Positions 6,595 to 12,843 of a stretch of 20,553 nt of DNA are shown here, piece by piece. Made by a program: the position numbers and the translations under genes. This DNA comes from Thiobacillus denitrificans (lineage in GTDB: Bacteria; Pseudomonadota; Gammaproteobacteria; Burkholderiales; Thiobacillaceae). How positions within the stretch are numbered: position 1 is the stretch's first letter; every line of letters starts with the position of its first letter. The notes beneath the pieces are model-generated. The model saw only the letters and a list, made by a program, of their open reading frames with translations, was not told where the DNA came from and did no database searches. The DNA lies in NCBI GenBank assembly GCA_002343685.1, contig DDRS01000013.1, positions 1-20,553 of the forward strand, in the 5' to 3' direction.

Positions 6595-9440
6595 GCCTGC
6601 ATTGCCATCACGACCGGGGTACCCCGGCACGCACATCCACCCAATATGTCACGCTGTCCATCGACGGCGTCCCCGTTACCGTTCCGGCCGGAACCTCGGT
6701 GATGCATGCCGCTGCCGAAGCGGGAATCGATATTCCCAAGCTGTGCGCGACCGAACAGCTGGAATCGTTCGGCTCCTGCCGACTCTGTGTGGTCCAGGTG
6801 AAGAACCGGCGTGGCTACCCTGCCTCATGTACCACGCTGGCGGAGGAGGGCATGGAGGTCACCACCGAGAATGATGCCCTGTTCCGCCTGCGTCGCGGCG
6901 TCATGGAGTTGTATATCTCCGATCACCCGCTCGACTGCCTGACTTGTTCCGCCAACGGCAACTGCGAACTGCAGGACCAGGCCGGTCGCGTCGGCCTTCG
7001 CGAGGTCCGCTACGCCGACGGCCAAAACCATCTGCAGGAGGCGACGGATACCTCGAACCCCTATTTCGCCTACGATCCGTCGAAGTGCATCGTCTGCTCG
7101 CGCTGCGTGCGGGCCTGTTCCGACATCCAGGGCACCTACGCCTTGACCACCACCGAGCGCGGATTCGACAGCCGCATCGCGGCAGCGGGCGGCGAGGATT
7201 TCATGTCGTCCGAATGCGTGTCCTGCGGCGCCTGTGTCGCGGCCTGCCCCACAGCGGCGCTGATGGAAAAATCCGTCATCGAGATGGGTCAGCCTCAACG
7301 CAGCGTCACAACCACCTGCGCCTATTGCGGCGTGGGGTGCTCGCTCAATGCCGAGTTGCAAGGCGAGAAGGTGATCCGCATGGTGCCCGATCTCAATGGT
7401 GGCGCCAATCATGGCCATGCCTGCGTCAAGGGCCGCTTCGCCTGGGGCTATGCCACGCATGCCGACCGTATTACCACGCCGATGATCCGCAGTTCGATCC
7501 GCGATCCCTGGCGCGAAGTGAGCTGGGAGGAGGCCATCGCCTACACGGCGAGTGAGCTGCGGCGCCTGCAGGAAAAATACGGGGCCGAATCGATCGGCTC
7601 GATCACCTCCTCGCGCTGCTCCAACGAGGAGACCTATCTGGTCCAGAAGCTGACCCGTGCGGCCTTTGGCGTCAACAACGTCGACACCTGCGCTCGTGTG
7701 TGCCATTCGCCAACCGGGTATGGTCTCAAGCAGACATTGGGCGAATCGGCGGGTACCCAGGACTTCGATTCCGTGATGCAGGCGGATGTAATCATGGTGA
7801 TCGGTGCCAACCCGACCGACGGCCACCCGGTATTCGGTTCGCGCATGAAGCAGCGCCTGCGTCAGGGGGCCAAGCTGATCGTCGCCGACCCGCGCGCCAT
7901 CGACCTGGTCGACACGCCGCACGTGCGCGCCACCCATCACCTGAAGCTGCTGCCCGGCACCAATGTCGCGCTGATCAATGCCCTGGCGCATGTCGTCGTG
8001 ACCGAGGGACTGGTCGACGAGGATTTCATCGTGGATCGCTGCGAGGCGGAGGCCTTCAATAAATGGCGCACCTTCATTGCCGATCCGCGTCATTCGCCGG
8101 AAGCGACCGCATCCGTCACCGGCGTGCCGGCGGATGAGGTGCGCGCGGCGGCGCGACTGTATGCGACGGGCGGCAATGCGGCCATCTACTACGGTTTGGG
8201 CGTGACCGAGCACAGCCAGGGATCCACCATGGTCATGGGGATCGCCAACCTGGCCATGGCCACCGGCAACATCGGGCGCCCCGGCGTCGGCGTCAATCCG
8301 CTGCGCGGCCAGAACAACGTGCAGGGCTCGTGCGACATGGGATCCTTCCCGCACGAACTGCCCGGGTATCGCCACGTTTCGGACGTCGCCACCCGCGAGC
8401 TGTTCGAGTCGGTCTGGGGTGTGCCGCTTTCGGACGAACCCGGCCTGCGTATCCCGAACATGTTCGACGCCGCCATCGCCGGCAGCTTCAAAGGGCTCTA
8501 CGTACAAGGTGAAGACATCGCCCAGTCCGACCCGAACACCGGGCATGTCACCCATGCGCTGGAATCCCTTGAGTGTTTGGTGGTGCAGGATCTCTTCCTC
8601 AACGAAACCGCGAAATTCGCGCATGTCTTCCTGCCCGGCGCCAGCTTCCTTGAAAAGGACGGCACCTTCACCAACGCAGAACGGCGCATTTCGCGCATCC
8701 GCAAGGTGATGCGTCCGCTTGCCACCTATGCGGACTGGGAAGTGACCCAGATGCTGTCGAACGCACTCGGTTATCCGATGAATTACAGCCATCCGTCCGA
8801 GATCATGGACGAAATTGCGCGCCTGACCCCCACCTTCCACGACGTGTCCTACGCCAATCTGGACCGGTTGGGCAGCATCCAGTGGCCTTGCAACGCGGAA
8901 CATCCGGACGGCACGCCGACCATGCACGTGACGGAATTCGTGCGGGGCAAGGGACGCTTCATGCTGACCGAGTACGTTGCCACGGACGAGCGCGTCAACC
9001 GTCGCTTCCCGCTGCTGCTTACCACCGGCCGCATCCTGTCGCAATACAACGTCGGCGCGCAGACCCGACGTACCGCGAATAACGCGTGGCATCCGGAAGA
9101 CATCCTCGAGCTGCACCCGGTGGATGCCGAGGATCGCGGCATCCGCGACGGCGACTGGGTCGGCGTGCAGAGCCGCGCCGGCGAGACCGTACTGCGCGCG
9201 CGAATCAGCGAGCGCATGCAGCCCGGCGTCGTCTACACCACATTCCACTGGCCCGGCTCGGGCGCCAACGTGGTGACCACGGAGAACTCCGACTGGGCCA
9301 CCAACTGTCCGGAATACAAGGTGACCGCCGTGCAGTTGTCGCGCGTGGAGCAGCCCTCGACCTGGCAGAAACAGTTTGCGCAATTCAGCGAGGAACAGAT
9401 GAAGCTGCTGAAGCAGGAGCCGGCCGGTGCGCCTGTGTGA
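6591..9440 (+). CDS. fdsA: NAD-dependent formate dehydrogenase, alpha (catalytic, Mo-bis-MGD) subunit
   Basis: This cytoplasmic subunit oxidises formate to CO2 at a molybdenum bis-MGD centre. It has 949 residues. In order there is an N-terminal [2Fe-2S] domain (C52, C63, C66, C80), a NuoG-type His/Cys [4Fe-4S] site ('HPLDCLTCSANGNCEL'), two ferredoxin [4Fe-4S] motifs ('CIVCSRCVRAC' and 'CVSCGACVAACP'), the [4Fe-4S] motif of the molybdopterin domain ('CAYCGVGC'), and the catalytic region 'VDTCARVCHSPTG'. C367 aligns with selenocysteine 140 of E. coli FdhF, so this is a cysteine enzyme (codon TGC). The C-terminal molybdopterin-dinucleotide domain begins near 'RFPLLLTTGRILSQYNVG'. No twin-arginine signal is present, in keeping with a soluble NAD+-linked enzyme. 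It overlaps fdsB (ATGA) and fdhD. Confidence 0.96.
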   Translation: MSLHCHHDRGTPARTSTQYVTLSIDGVPVTVPAGTSVMHAAAEAGIDIPKLCATEQLESFGSCRLCVVQVKNRRGYPASCTTLAEEGMEVTTENDALFRLRRGVMELYISDHPLDCLTCSANGNCELQDQAGRVGLREVRYADGQNHLQEATDTSNPYFAYDPSKCIVCSRCVRACSDIQGTYALTTTERGFDSRIAAAGGEDFMSSECVSCGACVAACPTAALMEKSVIEMGQPQRSVTTTCAYCGVGCSLNAELQGEKVIRMVPDLNGGANHGHACVKGRFAWGYATHADRITTPMIRSSIRDPWREVSWEEAIAYTASELRRLQEKYGAESIGSITSSRCSNEETYLVQKLTRAAFGVNNVDTCARVCHSPTGYGLKQTLGESAGTQDFDSVMQADVIMVIGANPTDGHPVFGSRMKQRLRQGAKLIVADPRAIDLVDTPHVRATHHLKLLPGTNVALINALAHVVVTEGLVDEDFIVDRCEAEAFNKWRTFIADPRHSPEATASVTGVPADEVRAAARLYATGGNAAIYYGLGVTEHSQGSTMVMGIANLAMATGNIGRPGVGVNPLRGQNNVQGSCDMGSFPHELPGYRHVSDVATRELFESVWGVPLSDEPGLRIPNMFDAAIAGSFKGLYVQGEDIAQSDPNTGHVTHALESLECLVVQDLFLNETAKFAHVFLPGASFLEKDGTFTNAERRISRIRKVMRPLATYADWEVTQMLSNALGYPMNYSHPSEIMDEIARLTPTFHDVSYANLDRLGSIQWPCNAEHPDGTPTMHVTEFVRGKGRFMLTEYVATDERVNRRFPLLLTTGRILSQYNVGAQTRRTANNAWHPEDILELHPVDAEDRGIRDGDWVGVQSRAGETVLRARISERMQPGVVYTTFHWPGSGANVVTTENSDWATNCPEYKVTAVQLSRVEQPSTWQKQFAQFSEEQMKLLKQEPAGAPV

Positions 9441-10248
9441 TCTGCCCGACTCCTCCATGACGCTGCCGTCCCCCCTGGTGGAAACCGCCGCGCGCGGACC
9501 GGGTGGCACACGTATGGACATGGTGCCGGAGGAGGTGCCCGTTGCCTTGTCCTTCAACGGCATTTCGCATGCCGTGATGCTGGCGAGTCCGACCGACCTG
9601 GAGGACTTTGCCCTCGGATTCAGCCTGAGCGAGGGCATCCTGGCGGACCCCGGCGAGCTGTATGACCTGGAGCTGGAGATCGAAACCCGCGGCGTGGTCG
9701 TGCAGATGCATATTGCCGAAGCGCGTTTCGTCGAACTCAAGAACCGTCGCCGCGCGCTGGCCGGCCGTACGGGTTGCGGTTTGTGCGGCGTGGAAAGCCT
9801 GGATCAGGTGGCCCGCACCCTGGCGCCATTGCCGGCCGGCCCCGCCGTCGCGGCCGCAGCACTACATCGAGCGCTGGCCCAGCTGCAGCAGAAACAGCCA
9901 CTACATGCCAGCACCGGCGGCGTACACGCGGCTGCCTGGGCCGACGCCACAGGCGATCTGCAGATGGTGCGCGAGGATGTGGGTCGCCACAATGCGCTGG
10001 ACAAGCTGATCGGCGCATTGGCGAAAGACCAGCGCGATCCTGCCGCCGGCTTTGCGCTGGTCACCAGCCGCGCCAGCTTCGAGATGGTGCAGAAGGCAGC
10101 CAGTGTCGGTATCCCCATTCTGGCGGCGGTCTCCGCACCGACAGGCTACGCGATCCGGCTGGCCCAAGAAGTGGGGCTGGCCCTGGCGGGCTTCGTGCGC
10201 CAGGGCCGTTACACCGTTTATTCAACTCCCGAACGAATTGAAACCTGA
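9427..10248 (+). CDS. fdhD: FdhD/FdsC sulfurtransferase, formate dehydrogenase accessory protein
   Basis: FdhD-family proteins pass sulfur to the molybdenum cofactor and are needed for active formate dehydrogenase; in fds operons this gene is called fdsC. It has 273 residues. The family cysteine pair is present as C117-x2-C120 in 'GRTGCGLCG'. Other family landmarks are 'DLEDFALGFSLSEGIL', 'STGGVHAAA', 'REDVGRHNALDKLIG' and 'SRASFEMVQKAA'. GTG 9427 is preferred because AGGAG (9415-9419) sits seven bases upstream and it gives the usual 14-base overlap with fdsA; ATG 9457 lacks a ribosome site. Confidence 0.93.
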   Translation: MRLCDLPDSSMTLPSPLVETAARGPGGTRMDMVPEEVPVALSFNGISHAVMLASPTDLEDFALGFSLSEGILADPGELYDLELEIETRGVVVQMHIAEARFVELKNRRRALAGRTGCGLCGVESLDQVARTLAPLPAGPAVAAAALHRALAQLQQKQPLHASTGGVHAAAWADATGDLQMVREDVGRHNALDKLIGALAKDQRDPAAGFALVTSRASFEMVQKAASVGIPILAAVSAPTGYAIRLAQEVGLALAGFVRQGRYTVYSTPERIET

Positions 10249-10255
10249 GCAGCAC

Positions 10256-10492
10256 ATGAATATTGAACACCTGATCCACATGGCCAATCAGATCGGCGCC
10301 TACTTCGATGCCGAGCCCGATCGGGCGGTCGCAAGCGCGGGCGTTGCGGATCATCTGGCCCGTTTCTGGGAGAAGCGCATGCGTCAGAGCCTTTACGCCT
10401 ACCTGGATTCGGCGCAGGACAGCACCCTGGCGCCGTTGGTCAGCGAAGCCCTGACCCGGCATCGCGAGCGGATTTTGGGGAAACCCCAATGA
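10256..10492 (+). CDS. fdsD: Formate dehydrogenase delta subunit
   Basis: This small protein of 78 residues is found at the end of fds operons and co-occurs with the molybdenum formate dehydrogenase. Typical features are the N-terminal 'LIHMANQIGAYFDAEP', the central 'HLARFWEKRMRQSL' and a short C-terminal helix ('VSEALTRHRERIL'). It contains no cofactor-binding motif. Its ATG lies eight bases after fdhD and its stop overlaps the folK start (ATGA). Other members are thought to help assembly or stability of the FdsGBA complex. Confidence 0.9.
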   Translation: MNIEHLIHMANQIGAYFDAEPDRAVASAGVADHLARFWEKRMRQSLYAYLDSAQDSTLAPLVSEALTRHRERILGKPQ

Positions 10493-11046
10493 GTCGGGCC
10501 TTCGTCGCCCTGGGTGGGAATGTCGGTGGGCCCGCAGCCCGCCTGCTTACCGTCATGGGCGAATTTGACTCCCTGCCGCATACCCGCCTGGTGCGTGCGT
10601 CGTCGCTCTATCGGACTGCGCCCGTAGGCTATGCCGACCAGCCCGACTTCATCAATGCGGTCGTACTGCTGGAAACCGGATTGTCGCCGGATGCGCTGAT
10701 GGACGAATTGCTGGCGATGGAGACGCGCCATGGCCGCGTGCGACACGTGCGCAACGGGCCTCGCACGCTGGATCTCGATTTACTCCTGTACGATGGCCTG
10801 GTCCTGGACGGCGATCCGGCGCTGATTGTGCCGCATCCGCGCCTGCACCTGCGGTCTTTTGTCTTGGCGCCGCTGGTGGAAATCGCGCCCGAGTGCGTGC
10901 TGCCCAGGCATGGCCGGGCGGCTTCGCTCCTCGAAAGAATGACGGACCGCGATGAGGTCCGTCGCATCGACTTCCCCGGGCTGGATGACGGTCTGCAGGT
11001 TCTGCGCAGACTCGGCCAGGGATTGATGCCCCACGCCTACGCCTGA
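10489..11046 (+). CDS. folK: 2-amino-4-hydroxy-6-hydroxymethyldihydropteridine pyrophosphokinase (HPPK)
   Basis: HPPK transfers pyrophosphate from ATP to 6-hydroxymethyl-7,8-dihydropterin, giving the substrate of dihydropteroate synthase. Family motifs are complete: 'FVALGGNVG' at the N-terminus, 'SSLYRTAPVGYADQPDFIN', the ATP/Mg motif 'RNGPRTLDLDLLLYDG' and 'PHPRLHLRSFVLAPL'. The length is 185 residues, including about 20 poorly conserved C-terminal residues. It overlaps fdsD by ATGA, so it is the last gene of the formate dehydrogenase operon. With folE2, the PTPS gene and the DUF6513 gene nearby, a role in pterin supply for H4MPT is more likely than housekeeping folate synthesis, but this is inference. 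Confidence 0.92.
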   Translation: MSRAFVALGGNVGGPAARLLTVMGEFDSLPHTRLVRASSLYRTAPVGYADQPDFINAVVLLETGLSPDALMDELLAMETRHGRVRHVRNGPRTLDLDLLLYDGLVLDGDPALIVPHPRLHLRSFVLAPLVEIAPECVLPRHGRAASLLERMTDRDEVRRIDFPGLDDGLQVLRRLGQGLMPHAYA

Positions 11047-11064
11047 TCTATCCGGCTGTCTGGA

Positions 11065-11092
11065 CCTGCCGCCGGCCCCAATGCGGCCCAGG
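11065..11092. terminator. Possible bidirectional stem-loop between convergent folK and folE2
   Basis: CCTG-CCGC (11065-11072) can pair with GCGG (11083-11086) and CAGG (11089-11092) around a two-base bulge. It lies exactly between the two convergent stops. No T-run follows on either strand, so this is weak evidence for termination. Confidence 0.3.
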
Positions 11093-11093
11093 C

Positions 11094-11966
11094 TTATGCG
11101 GAAAGTGGTGCGGTGCGCTCGATCAGCGCATAGGCGGAATGGTTGTGGATCGATTCGAAATTCTCCGATTCGACCACGTAGGATTCGATGCGCGCATCCT
11201 CGTTCAGCGCAGCGGCCACATCGCGCACCAGATCCTCCACGAATTTCGGATTCTCGTAAGCCTTCTCGGTGACGTATTTCTCGTCCGGCCGCTTCAGGAG
11301 ACCATAGAGCTGGCTGGAAGCATTCGCCTCGGCGATGTGGATCAGGTCTTCGATCCAGATGAAATCGTTCGTCTTGACGGTGATCGTGATATGCGAGCGC
11401 TGGTTGTGGGCGCCGTATTTCGAAATGCCCTTGGAACAGGGGCACAAGCTGGTGCAGGGCACCAGGATCCTGACGGTCTGGTGGTATGCGCCGTCCCGGA
11501 TTTCTCCGATGAACGTGACTTCGTAATCGAGCAGGCTCTTCACGCCCGAGACCGGTGCCCGTTTGTTGACGAAGTAGGGGAAGCTCATCTCGATGTAGCC
11601 GGAGCGGGCTTCCAGACGCTCGACCATCTGGCGGAGCATGCTTTCGAAAGACTCCACCGTGATCTCGCGCTCCTGGCTGTTCAGGATCTCGATGAAGCGG
11701 GACATGTGCGTGCCCTTGAAGTGGTGGGGCAAATGCACGTACATGCCGAAGGTGGCGATGGTGTGCTGGGTACCGCTGCTTTTATCCCGCACCTTGACCG
11801 GATGGCGAATGGCCTTGATGCCGACTTTGTCGATGGCGATCCGGCGGACATCCGGCGTGTTCTGGACATCGGGGATGGCCGTATCGACCGACCGGGCAGA
11901 CTTGCGGTCCGGCAGGGTTGAAGGGCAGGGCAGATCGGTTTCGCAAACGCTGTCGCAAGAGGTCAT
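11094..11966 (-). CDS. folE2: GTP cyclohydrolase IB (FolE2/MptA family)
   Basis: This catalyses the first step from GTP to 7,8-dihydroneopterin triphosphate (FolE2) or its cyclic phosphate (archaeal MptA); both belong to COG1469. It has 290 residues. The family signature 'CTSLCPCSKGIS' (C171, C175, C177) is followed by 'YGAHNQRS' and, near the C-terminus, 'FESIHNHSAYA'. The N-terminal 20 residues are cysteine-rich (C4, C8, C14) and not obviously conserved; the conserved part begins at 'PDVQNTPDVR'. AAGGAA lies shortly before the ATG. It follows the SCO1 gene by 22 bases on the same strand, so it is probably transcribed from the sigma-54 promoter at 12591-12576. FolE2 is the metal-flexible, zinc-independent alternative to FolE. 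Confidence 0.92.
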   Translation of the reverse strand: MTSCDSVCETDLPCPSTLPDRKSARSVDTAIPDVQNTPDVRRIAIDKVGIKAIRHPVKVRDKSSGTQHTIATFGMYVHLPHHFKGTHMSRFIEILNSQEREITVESFESMLRQMVERLEARSGYIEMSFPYFVNKRAPVSGVKSLLDYEVTFIGEIRDGAYHQTVRILVPCTSLCPCSKGISKYGAHNQRSHITITVKTNDFIWIEDLIHIAEANASSQLYGLLKRPDEKYVTEKAYENPKFVEDLVRDVAAALNEDARIESYVVESENFESIHNHSAYALIERTAPLSA

Positions 11967-11988
11967 GGGCTTCCTTGGTCTGGTTCGA

Positions 11989-12546
11989 TCAAGGCAGCAA
12001 GGCCGTGACGAGTTTCAATACATCCTGGGTGGGCGTGCCGTAGGGAATGATTCTCACGAGCTTGCCCTGGGTGTCGATGAGGAAGACGTTCACTGTGTGA
12101 TCGACGGTATAGCTGGAGCCTGTCGGCACATAGCGGAAGTGCGCGCCATACTGGTCTGCCACCTTGCGCAACTCCTGCTCGCTGCCGGTCAGCGCCAGAA
12201 TGCTTTTGTCAAAAAACCCCACGTAGGGCTCCAGGACATCGGCCGTGTCCCGTTTCGGGTCGACACTGATAAAGATCGGTTGAACCAGGGGACGCTTGTC
12301 GGCCGGCAGCATGGCCAGCAATTGCTTGAACTGCAGCAGTTCCGTCGGGCACATGTCCGGGCAATAAGTGAAGCCGAAATACAGCAGCACGGCCTTGCCC
12401 TTGAACGAGGAAAGCGAGACCTCCTGGTTTTGCGGAGTACGCAGCGTGAAATCCCCGCCCAAGGTATGGGAGCCGGCCCATGCGATGGACGTACAGAACA
12501 GGAATAGGGACACGATGCAATAGCGCACAGATTTCATATTTTTCAT
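11989..12546 (-). CDS. SCO1/SenC/PrrC family copper-binding thioredoxin-fold protein
   Basis: This is an exported protein of the SCO family, which handles copper for cytochrome oxidase assembly or acts as a thiol reductase or sensor. The N-terminus is a signal peptide (basic start, hydrophobic 'CIVSLFLFCTSIAWA', likely cleavage after AWA). The copper motif C62-x3-C66 is in 'FTYCPDMCP', and the third ligand is H150 in 'TVDHTVNVF'. It has 185 residues from ATG 12546; TTG 12552 or ATG 12537 are alternatives, and none has a strong ribosome site. A -24/-12 promoter lies about 30-45 bases upstream. Being first in an operon with folE2 is unusual for SCO; oxidase genes are not nearby. Confidence 0.88.
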   Translation of the reverse strand: MKNMKSVRYCIVSLFLFCTSIAWAGSHTLGGDFTLRTPQNQEVSLSSFKGKAVLLYFGFTYCPDMCPTELLQFKQLLAMLPADKRPLVQPIFISVDPKRDTADVLEPYVGFFDKSILALTGSEQELRKVADQYGAHFRYVPTGSSYTVDHTVNVFLIDTQGKLVRIIPYGTPTQDVLKLVTALLP

Positions 12547-12575
12547 TGCCAATCAATACTAGTGGCAAATGCTGC

Positions 12576-12591
12576 TGCATGAACCGTGCCA
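12576..12591 (-). promoter_or_regulatory. Sigma-54 (-24/-12) promoter of sco1-folE2
   Basis: Read on the minus strand this is TGGCACG (12591-12585), four bases, ATGCA (12580-12576). It differs from the consensus TGGCACG-N4-TTGCA at one position and keeps the invariant GG and GC with 11-base spacing. Transcription would begin near 12565, about 20 bases before the chosen sco1 start. Confidence 0.78.
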
Positions 12592-12678
12592 TGTGGTCAG
12601 ATGTCTCATGGATCAGGTGACAGATGATCGGTACACTCGGAATGGCATGTGATAAAGGTCTTGTGAACGTTCCAATTT

Positions 12679-12695
12679 CGGTACAACCTGTACCG
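12679..12695. promoter_or_regulatory. Perfect dyad, candidate binding site of the sigma-54 activator
   Basis: CGGTACA, centre ACC, TGTACCG is a perfect inverted repeat with 7-base arms. Its centre is about 97 bases from the minus-strand GG (12590) and about 116 bases from the plus-strand GG (12803), a typical enhancer distance in both directions. Two looser dyads with the same ACA-N3-TGT core lie upstream of the fds promoter. Confidence 0.6.
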
Positions 12696-12801
12696 TGTAT
12701 TTCGCGCGATCTATATTTCGGTGGGCGGCGGCTTCATTTTGTCCCTGTTTTTTTGGCGATAGACAACGAAATACGGTGCGCGCTGGGCACCTTTGCAGTC
12801 T

Positions 12802-12817
12802 TGGTGCAGATATTGCT
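12802..12817 (+). promoter_or_regulatory. Probable sigma-54 promoter of the activator-pterin operon
   Basis: TGGTGCA (12802-12808), four bases, TTGCT (12813-12817) keeps the invariant GG (12803-12804) and GC (12815-12816) with correct spacing and matches most other consensus bases. The start site would be near 12828, just before the AAGGA ribosome site (12832-12836). This implies autoactivation; a sigma-70 promoter may also exist. Confidence 0.6.
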
Positions 12818-12843
12818 TCCATAGTCTCGGTAAGGATTTAGCG

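Larger units (their letters stand above)
12547..12843. other. Divergent regulatory region between sco1-folE2 and the activator operon
   Basis: No gene is seen. The region holds two oppositely oriented -24/-12 elements (12591-12576 minus, 12802-12817 plus) with a perfect 17-base dyad between them (12679-12695). A matching half-site CGGTACA occurs at 12629-12635, 50 bases from the dyad's left arm. This arrangement suits one activator serving both directions. Confidence 0.7.

Noticed and set aside
7689..7691. Possible selenocysteine at the FdsA active site
   Set aside because: The codon is TGC, an ordinary cysteine; there is no in-frame TGA and no SECIS-like hairpin needed.
6825..9740. Very long open frame on the minus strand opposite fdsA
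   Set aside because: It mirrors fdsA in GC-rich DNA, its translation shows no family motifs and a skewed Arg/His/Gly composition, and it runs across the fdsA-fdhD boundary.
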